This document shows, piece by piece, positions 56,148-64,000 of a stretch of 64,000 nucleotides of DNA. Source of the stretch: Bimuria novae-zelandiae CBS 107.79. Its lineage: Eukaryota; Ascomycota; Dothideomycetes; Pleosporales; Didymosphaeriaceae. The stretch is taken from positions 30,888 through 94,887 of the forward strand of contig ML976734.1 of NCBI GenBank assembly GCA_010015655.1. Reading direction: 5' to 3'. The position numbers and the translations under genes are program-made. Below the pieces are notes generated by a model, which did not search any database, had not been told where the DNA came from, and was given only the letters and a program-made list of their open reading frames with translations. Each line of letters opens with the position of its first letter. Within the stretch, counting starts at the first letter, position 1.

Positions 56148-58421
56148 TATCCCCCGCACTGTCAAAATCTGCCACAAACGACGCGCCAATCAGCGTCTAG
56201 TCGATCTCAACACCAAATTTAAATTGTGATAACGGCAATTTTTATTTTACAGCTAAAATCAACCTCTTTTAAAATTGTTAGCATATGCAAACATGCTAAA
56301 TCCTGCGTCTACTATTAGTAATGATCCTAACTTCGTAAAATACATAAAATACTCATAAAAACGAGGTGTTTTACCTAACTTACTGTTCACGCTACTACTA
56401 TAATGGAGACCTCTTAAAATTAATAGCCTACGTACTTTTAGAGTTACTAATTTACCTAAGGGTACTAACAGAGGCTCTCTAATTGCCCTCTTTAACTTAT
56501 TTTTTAACGCTAAAGTTATAGAGTAGATTGCATACTTTACTAACGATCGCGCTGCTTATGCGCACCCTCAGCTACCCTCCGCGAGAGGCTGGAAACCTAC
56601 GTCGCCAGGAGAGCTGTATACGTACTTTGCAATTGTCGTATATATAGCTGTCTATAAAGAGCCGTCGCTGGCAGAATATTGGAGTCGCGGTCACAAAAAC
56701 GCGCCTACTCATAAGCTCAACGACTTCATGGGCTATACGCGCTGGCACCAGCTAGATCGCTACCTATACACTGCGGAAGTTAGTCAGACTTTTCAGTCAC
56801 CTTTTGGCAGGGTGTAGGATCTCTCAGAGCTCCTCCGCGCGCGCTCTCTGCAGTACTAGCGCCCTAGTAAGCACCTCTACGTCGACAAGGCTATTATTAG
56901 ATTTACTAGACGTGTTAGCGAGGTAGTAATTATTAAGATAAAGCCTATACCTAAGGGCTTTAAAATCTAGTATCTAGCAAACAATAGAGTCGTCCTAAAC
57001 TAGTTTTTTTATACTAGAGGTAAAGGCCGCGGCCCTATTAATTTACTAACCTTTACTAACGCTAACGCGCAGGCTTTTACACCTATAAAGTTAGTACCTG
57101 TTACTCTTATTCTCGCCGTTAACGCTAATAGTTAGCGCCTTTTTCCGTCGGGTCTCTATATTATATAGGATAACAATCTATTTAACACTATACCTATACT
57201 TAAATACCTGCGGCGGCAAGGCGTGGGTTGCGCAGGGATAGTCTAAATAACTAAAATAATAACTAAAGAGACTTTTAAAGACGCTACGCGCGTAGAGTTA
57301 TAAGCTAAAAACGTTAGCGTTAAAGGGCGCGCCCGCTAGAAGGTGGTAAAGGAGCGCTTTTCGAGCAGCCTTATGCGTCTAAAAACGCAGTTTACAAAGC
57401 ACATAGAGTAGGGAGAGATTAGATAGGACTTGTCAAAGAGCGGAGAAGTCCTACAGGCAGCGTGGAGAGATAATTAGGTCGTCCTTTTTGCCTCTATCGT
57501 CGCAGAGCGTAAGTTTGTTGTCTTAACACTATAGCCTTGGCACGCTAACAATAGTCGCCACCAGCGATCTAGGTTATTATAAAGCTCCACCGACGCTCCA
57601 AAATGAGCCAAAACAACAAGGGGATCTTTGAAAAAGCCTTTAGCAACGAGCCTGTAAGGCTGCTAGGCATACCGCAGATAATTAACAACTACAATTATTA
57701 CAAAACTAAGGTTAATCGCTTTAATTAGACAAAGGCGTATTACTTAACCTAGCAAGTTAAGCATTATACCTAGTAACCTTTACTCTACTTTCTACTTAAC
57801 TTAACGCTTAACAACGCGTACAGGCTGTCCTTATACTCTAACGCTACCGCCGCTAAAAGAAGTAGCTATAAAAGGTTCCTATACAACCTTATTAAGCAGC
57901 TTTTCGACCGCGGGACGCGTCTCTGCAACGCAGGAGCAAAGCGCAAGAGATCAGACGACGTCGTTGTCGCTAAGGAGAGCTCCCATCGCTCCGCAAACCT
58001 GTATAAACAGGCAAAGACTTGTGTACTTTGTGCGGAGCGTGGGCGACGCCAGCACAAGTCTCAGCCTCCCAGGGTAGCTCTGGGTCACGTTTAAGGCAAT
58101 TTACAGTCTTCTCGACCTCCTCAGCGTACTCCGCGTACGCGCTTTGGGTGTAGTCTCTGCCAACTGCCTATATGTAGGCCTGAAGTACGCCCTAAGTGCT
58201 GGCAGGAGCACCTCCGCCGACTATAAATAATTAAGTTAATTAACACTACTAAGAGCTTAATTATTAAGTAATTTAAGTTAAGTACGAGTAAAAATGCAGA
58301 TTATATAAGAATCTATAGCCAAACTTTATAAATCTTGGTGTTCATGCAGAATCGGAGCTATCGTCCGATTGGCCACTAGCAAGAAGTCCGCCTGTGGCAG
58401 ATTTTAACAGTGCGGGGGATA
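56148..58421 (+). mobile_element. piggyBac-like transposon relic, plus-strand, mosaic RIP
   Basis: Inverted ends TATCCCCCGCACTGTYAAAA at 56148 and 58421. Readable transposase pieces on the plus strand: 56608-56790 (YFAIVVYIAVYKEPSLAEYW ... LNDFMGYTRWHQLDRYLYTAE) and 57640-58090 (EPVRLLGIPQIINNYNYYK ... KTCVLCAERGRRQHKS), which fit the piggyBac DDE domain and its C-terminal Cys-rich finger. The intervening sequence is stop-filled. No TTAA duplication can be defined at either end. Confidence 0.82.
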
Positions 58422-60729
58422 TCCCCCGCACCGTCAAAATCGCACACCCACAGACCACCTTGTATTGACCAATTGGATGGATGTCGGCGATAGCGTTGAA
58501 CACCAAAACTAATGGCTTTAAGTGAAATTTGATAGGGATTCTCGTAGGGCGCCTTATTTATAGCTATAATTAATAGTAATTAAGTTAATTATAGTATATT
58601 ACTTAATTATTAAGCTTATACTAGTGTTAACTAATTTAATAGTCCCTACGCGGTGCAGGTGCTCGTTCTAGCACTTAGGGCGTAGCTTAGGCCTACACAA
58701 AGGCAGTCTATAGAGCCTATAGCTATAGGTTGTTCGAGGCGTTAAAACTCGTTAATAGCTATTACCTGTAGTTGCTAAGAGAGGCACCCTAGCAGGCCAC
58801 GCGCTATTACTTTTACGCCTATTTTCTAAGCAGGTAATATAGGGCTTCGCCTAGGCGTATAGCTTAACTAGCGCGCCGTGTAGGCTCTCGTTATTAGCCT
58901 TAACGTCGTTAAGTCTCTAGCGCTTTAATAATCTATTAGAAAGCCTAGCCCCGCGCTTAAAAAGCTACTTAATTAGCTTATATATAAAGTGTTTATGCCT
59001 ACTGCGTTTTGCCTTATACGCTAACAAGTAGGACAAGAGCCTATATACATTATTAAGAGCCAAATTAATAAAAAAGTAGAAGAGTAGTATCTAGGTGCGT
59101 TAGTATACTTACTACGTTAAGTAGGGCTCGCGGAGCTAGTTAAATTAATCTACTTTACTTTTATAGTAATTATAGCTATTAATAAGCTTAAGGATATCTA
59201 ACTACTTAATTTTCTCGCTACTAAAGGCCTCCTTATATAGCTTCTTATTTATAGCGGCGTCGGCGGGGCGGTGGCGTAGGCTTTAAATAACTTATAATCC
59301 TAGGTGGCGACTATCGTTAGTAGGTTTTGGCTTGGTGGGGACATCCTCAAACTTACCGTTAGCGATAGTACTGGCAAAAAGGACCACCTAGGCATCCCGC
59401 TAGGCCATCTCTAGTATAGTGTTATTACTAGAGACCTTAAAGAACGCCTCTTTTTATCGCGCTATAGGCGTAAATTGCGTCTTAAGCTTTATTAAATTAC
59501 TATTAAATTACTCTTTTGGCGGCCCTGCCCTGCGCGAGGATGGAGATCTAGCACTACTAGCTAAACCCTCGTGTGTAACCCTGGTCTCCTACCTCTCCTT
59601 AGTAGCTATTCTAGTGGTGCGCACCGTCCTAGCGCCGCCGACGCCTTACTCCCTTAGGTATTTAAATAGCGAGATTATCGTGAAGAGATTGTCTATCCAG
59701 AGGATATGGCGCCCCGGGGGGAACAAGCGCTAGCCATCAGGGCCTTAGGCAAGGACAAGAGTAAGAGGCACGACTTTAGTAGGCGTAAATTTAGCTATCT
59801 TAAGGATATTAACGTTAAAATTAATAAAGCCTTAGGTAGCGCCTTTTGCGTAGAAAAGCTAATTAAGTACAACGCTGTTAGACGCTAGGTACTAGATTTT
59901 AAAGCCCTTAGGCGTTAGCTTTAATTTAATAATAATAGTTTCGCTAGCGCGCCTAGTAAACCTAGTAATAGCTTTATTAACGTAGAGGTGCTTACCAGCG
60001 TGCCAAATAGTAGAGGATGTCGAGCGTAGGTGCTTAGAGAAATCCTATACGCGCCCAAATGGCGATTTGAACGACTGCGGAGCTTCTGTACAGTACATGT
60101 AGCGATTGAGCTACTGCCAGCGCGTACAGGCCATGTAGTTGTTGATGGAGTGAGTAGGCGCGTTTTTGTGTAGCTTCCCCCAGTACTCCTCGATTGTAGG
60201 CTCCCGGTGTACGCCCATATACATAAGGATGGCTAAGTAGGTGTAGAGCTTAGTTTTCGACGTCGGTTTCCACGCCCGGGCGTGTGGCCTGCCCTGGGCG
60301 GCATCCTCAGCTCGTACTTGCTCTGCGTGTTGGTTCGTATGTAGGGCTAGCTTTTCGAGCTATGCGGCGTCAAAAAAGAGACTAAACAAGGCAAAAGGAT
60401 TAGTGGCATCTATGCCAGTAGGCAGGTGGGCGCTGCCAACGTCGTCGTTGTATATAGAGAGAGGCTGCCAGGCAGCTGGTGGAGTAGTTAGCAATTAAGG
60501 CCTTAGGCCGCAGGGTTTCGTATATTTAGTGTAACGCACTAAATTAGAATCTTATATAGCACTATGTATTATTAATTATAAAAAAAAAAAACGCGTTTTA
60601 TGCGGGATTTGAAGCTTAAATTATTATTCTACTATTATCACGATAGCTCTCTAGAGTTGAGCTAAGCAACGCTCTGATTGGCGCTTACTAGGTGGTCCGT
60701 GGGTGTGCGATTTTAACGGTGCGGGGGAT
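58421..60729 (-). mobile_element. Second piggyBac-like relic, minus-strand, abutting the first
   Basis: Inverted ends ATCCCCCGCACCGTYAAAAT at 58421 and 60729. The minus-strand transposase piece at about 60370-60060 reads YLAILMYMGVHREPTIEEYW, KLHKNAPTHSINNYMACTRW and NRYMYCTEAPQSF. The rest is RIP-degraded and parallels the relic at 2548-4846. The end touches the neighbouring element so that the two tips form the palindrome GGGGGATATCCCCC. Confidence 0.82.
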
Positions 60730-60827
60730 GGGGTTATGAGTATACAGTCGAGGTTTACTAGTAATATTTGGTGTGGGTGCGGACCAAGGATTCAAGCGAG
60801 CCGATGCTGACAAAGGTGGAAACACTA

Positions 60828-62654
60828 ACGTGTTTCACCAGTCATTGAGCCACACCAGTCACTGAGCCACCCTACCAAAACTGACGCAGCTTTCTGCACG
60901 ATAGCTTAACAACGCAATAGTTAAATTTAATATAAATAGATTAATATAATAGCTATAATCTCTAGGTATACTAAGTCCTTCTATAGCCTTGCTTATGGCA
61001 GTTGCTGCATGTAGGTGGTGCTCGTGATCGTCCTGCACGGTCCTCCTGCTCTACCTGCTAGAGCACCCTTTCAGCCTCTGCAGCCAGCCTTTGACCTTCC
61101 TTAGCCTGTAGAGCCCCTCTAGAGGCAATATACTGCCTACGCCTCTCCTGTCTTTGTCTACGACGTTAATTAGTAGCCTATAGTTTCCTAATATCTTCTA
61201 CTAGGAGAGTTACTATATTTATAGCATGCTAACAGCTCTTAACTAGCTGCCTGAGCATCTAGTGTGTAGGGCTCTAAGACGGTCGTTGTAAACGATCACG
61301 TATAAGCCTAGCCTGCTGCTCAACCTGAGTAGTAGTGTGAGGCGTCTCAGCTGTCCATGCTGGCTCAGCGCCCGTCTGTAGTGGTGACGGTGTCCTGACT
61401 ACAGTCAGGCATGAGAGGACCCGATCAGGACAGGTAGGCACCAGCCCTGTCGCTTGAAAGCCAGCCTTGATGTTCTGCTCTGTAAAAACAGCCCTACGTA
61501 CACGTGGGTAGATTGACAGGAACTCTTCCTTGTCTACATAATAGACACGCTGTCTGGCCAGCTCAGTCACTTCATGTCCGTACGCTGTCTTAAGAGGTGA
61601 GAAACAGCCAACATCTAAAGGCTGTAGGAGGTGGCTCGTATGGGCAGGCATACACAGGCTAATGATCCTGTGTGTCCTACAGTATTGATCGAACTCAGGG
61701 GTAGCATGGCTGCTATAACCGTCTAGAATAAGCAGCCGCCAGGTGCCGACTGTACGAGACTCTGTATGCCGAGTGAAGTGCTCTAGCCAGGTAAGCCCTA
61801 GGCTATCTGTCGTCCAGCCATTGTCGCTGACAGCCAGTACCCAGCCAGCAGGTAGGTCAGTATACCAGCTAGCCTGGTGGAGCTTGCCAGGTAGGATAAT
61901 AAGGGGTGGTATAGACCACCCAGCTGCGCAGACGGCTTCAATCGTCGTAACGTAGTCTCGATTGCCTAGCTATATGTGTATAGCCCTGCCTATAGTGTCT
62001 GAGCTAGTGACTACTCTAGACGTAGAGGCGACCCCCATTAGGAAGCCTGTCTCGTCAAAGTTATAGGTGTCTATATCCTATATGCCGTATGTCTGTCGCG
62101 TCTCCTCCACAAGCTTGTACCAGGCAGAGATCTTAACAGGATCCTCACAGAGCGCGCGCTGACTGTGGAAGCTCCTAGTCCACTTGGTCTGTAGCTCTGG
62201 CTGAGCCTTGATGAAGCGTGATACCCAGTTCTTACCCACTGGCTGTGGGGCAGGGATCTGGCCGCGCGCAGCGAGTAGATGGTCGGCCATCCTACGTACG
62301 TCGATGATGTAAGGTGGAAATCCACGTCGGTTGAGGTCTAGTATCCACTCTACTAGAGCCTGCTCCTCTGTAGGATGTAGCTTTCGTTTCTGGGCGTTAG
62401 CAACGGCCCGAGGTAGGTGACCGTTGACACGTCGACGTAGGGTAGATCGATCGATATCATAGAGCCTTGCAGCGTTTCGGTAGCTAGAAACCTGTCTTAT
62501 CTGAATCGCATGGGTCGATAGAGCTAGCCTGGCTTCCTTTTCAAGCTGGCGGGTGCGTTGTGTGGTGGGCATCGTGGGTGTTGTGTAGAGACGCGTCGCG
62601 ATCTTGGTGGGGTGGCTCAGTGACTGGTGTGGCTCAATGACTGGTGAAACACGT
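60828..62654 (-). mobile_element. pogo-like transposon, lightly mutated
   Basis: About 52-bp inverted repeats (60828-60879 and 62603-62654) with a single mismatch, flanked by TA (60826-60827 and 62655-62656). Each repeat contains two tandem 17-base units of the form CACCAGTCAYTGAGCCA. It encodes one minus-strand transposase with a few stops. Confidence 0.92.
61274..62572 (-). pseudogene. pogo transposase with in-frame TAG stops
   Basis: Starts MPTTQRTRQLEKEARL (62572) with helix-turn-helix and CENP-B-like DNA-binding regions (SYRNAARLYDIDRSTLRRRV, GKNWVSRFIKAQPEL). The DDE core follows: YNFDETGFLMG (Asp), LLILDGYSSHAT (Asp) and MPAHTSHLLQPLDVGCFSPL. TAG stops at about 62079 and 61972 interrupt it, and the stop at 61274 is probably also mutational because a zinc-knuckle-like CSNCHKQGYRRTQ follows downstream. 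The damage is limited and CpA-to-TpA in type, so the copy is recent but dead. Confidence 0.9.
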
Positions 62655-62734
62655 TATTTCGCAAACGACTGTAAGATCTTACCGCTCAGTTTCAGTACGC
62701 AGTAAACCGCGAAGGACTTTTCTACGTGCCAGCC

Positions 62735-63480
62735 ATGAGTTTCCTGCGGGACAACGTGGGTATCTTACCCTTAATACGTATTTTTACTCACGTATGTAGC
62801 CCGCACTCTCGAATGGGCCCAATGCTGTACCGCGCGATTCGTTCCAAGACTCTGGGGTCTATGAAGTTGAGAATACTGCAACAGAACTTCATTCGCTGTC
62901 AGATTGGCAGGATACCATTCTCGAGCTGTGGTATCGTAACAACCGGAGACTAGCTACCGAAACAGACATTGTACTTTTCCGACGAATTCTGAAAGATCCT
63001 GAGGATCGTATCAAAGCACGTCTACACTGTCTGTTTGCCGATGACCAACAAGACAAACTCCTCGACCGACACTATGAAGCATCAACGAGTGTTGATGAAT
63101 GCTGCGGCAACTTGGGCAATGAGCTGACTCATCGCGCTACGGGCGTTGAAAGCAACATTGGAGAACTCACGGGATATGGACCACCCTCAGCTGGTCACGA
63201 TACGTCTTCTAGCAGTCTGTGTCTCGGGCAAAACACCATCGATTTTGCCTTCGATGGCTTCAACAGAAACCCGGCCATGGAGATTAGCACGAAAGTCGCG
63301 CTGGAGCGCGGCGCTGACAATATCTTCCCAGCTTCGTCTTGGACGAGCTCAAATAATCCTACGAACATGCACAATAGTGACCCATCATCCTTCAATTCCG
63401 TCGCATCATATGGAGAGCCAAGACCGTATAATGGATTTGTCTTGTCTCATATTCCACCGCACACCTTCACCAACTTCTGA
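62735..63480 (+). CDS. Unrecognised protein gene, possibly 5'-truncated by the pogo insertion
   Basis: A 45-bp intron (62756-62800, GTGGGT..GTAG) joins MSFLRDN to PALSNGPNAVPRDSF, and the frame then stays open to 63480. The middle (about residues 40-90: LSDWQDTILELWYRNNRRLA ... KDPEDRIKARLHCLFADD) is charged and predicted helical; the C-terminal 120 residues are Ser/Asn/Pro-rich and likely disordered. I recognise no family. The frame is also open upstream of the ATG back to about 62679, close to the end of the pogo element (62654), so the real start may have been on the far side of the insertion. Confidence 0.55.
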
Positions 63481-63780
63481 ATTTTAAAAACCTGTTGAAA
63501 TCTGTATATTTTTTATTAGATTTAATCTTGAAATTACCTAAAACCTATCTCTACGCCATCCTCTGCCCCTGCAGTGCCTGTAGCTAGTAAATAATAGCAT
63601 AGAGACGCCTGCGAGACTCCCCCCAAAAGCCTCCACAGCAACCCGCCCCGCCAACCTAAAGTTAGCGAGGCACCTTAATATAAGCCACCCCTTAAAGAGA
63701 TAGCTGTAGCAGCATGTAATAGTAATACTACGTTTTAACCTAAGTAGAGGAGTGCAGACTAGAAACGCGCTAGCTACTAC
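63481..63780. other. Intergenic, partly TE-like
   Basis: About 300 bp: a 3' flank followed by sequence with many 'ctagctagtaaataat'-type words that resemble transposon debris. No ends recognised. Confidence 0.4.
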
Positions 63781-63782
63781 TA

Positions 63783-64000
63783 ACGTGTCCGTGCACCCAA
63801 TGCACGGATTCAGCCAATGCACGCCGAACATCCGACGCGTCAAAACTCCCTACTTTCAACACGCGATAACTCCACCAATATGGATCCAATTCAAGCTGCG
63901 ATAGATGAGATCGAATCGCGAGAACCAGGAGAAGATTTTTCATATACAGAAATTGCTACCAGATATGGTGTTAATTGATCTACACTCTCACGAAGGCACC
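63783..64000 (+). mobile_element. 5' end of another pogo-like transposon, cut by the window edge
   Basis: Begins ACGTGTCCGTGCACCCAATG after TA (63781-63782), like the end of E9. A start codon at 63880 opens MDPIQAAIDEIESREPGED, the standard pogo transposase N-terminus, and a TGA interrupts it near 63977. Only lightly mutated as far as it can be read. Confidence 0.85.

Overview
The window is nuclear DNA of a filamentous ascomycete (Pezizomycotina; a Dothideomycete is my best guess). The housekeeping genes are fungal: SHP1/p47, MIM1, OXA1, a KDM5-type histone demethylase, SLX1 and CDC8. Introns are 46-151 bp with GT..AG ends and TACTAAC-like branch sites. Long AT-rich tracts show the repeat-induced point mutation (RIP) signature: CpA/TpG is scarce, TpA is abundant, CpG is kept, and stops are almost only TAA/TAG. 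The window alternates GC-equilibrated gene islands with AT-rich graveyards of transposons.

Layout. 1-2441: SurE-like nucleotidase (cut by the left edge) and a periplasmic-binding-protein-like protein. 2548-4846: RIP-degraded piggyBac-type element. 5002-6429: broken flavin monooxygenase. 6737-25443: gene island with a DUF3405 protein, SHP1, an intact Tc1/mariner element (11842-13206), MIM1, OXA1, KDM5, SLX1 and CDC8. 25602-38229: nest 1, a Tc1-like element holding a hAT element (which itself holds a Copia retrotransposon) and a pogo element. 38357-49944: nest 2, a pogo element split by an LTR-type insertion, a Copia relic (itself split by a Tc1), another pogo, an unresolved relic, and a 631-bp TIR element full of telomere-like repeats with a 9-bp target duplication. 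50094-55817: HET-domain gene, carboxylesterase, and an endonuclease/exonuclease/phosphatase-fold gene that may be decaying. 56148-60729: two abutting piggyBac relics. 60828-62654: pogo element. 62735-63480: unrecognised gene. 63783-64000: start of another pogo.

How the parts relate. The housekeeping genes serve unrelated core functions: Cdc48 adaptor, mitochondrial outer- and inner-membrane biogenesis, chromatin, DNA repair and dTTP synthesis. The main story is genome architecture. Terminal repeats and target duplications let most of the 24.6 kb between CDC8 and the HET gene be peeled back to about 430 bp of ordinary divergent promoter DNA, hit at two TA sites. RIP intensity varies between and within elements, so the region holds a relative chronology of invasion and silencing.

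Limits: exon boundaries are inferred from splice consensus and reading-frame continuity only. Element families are assigned from motifs and ends seen in the sequence, not from database searches.
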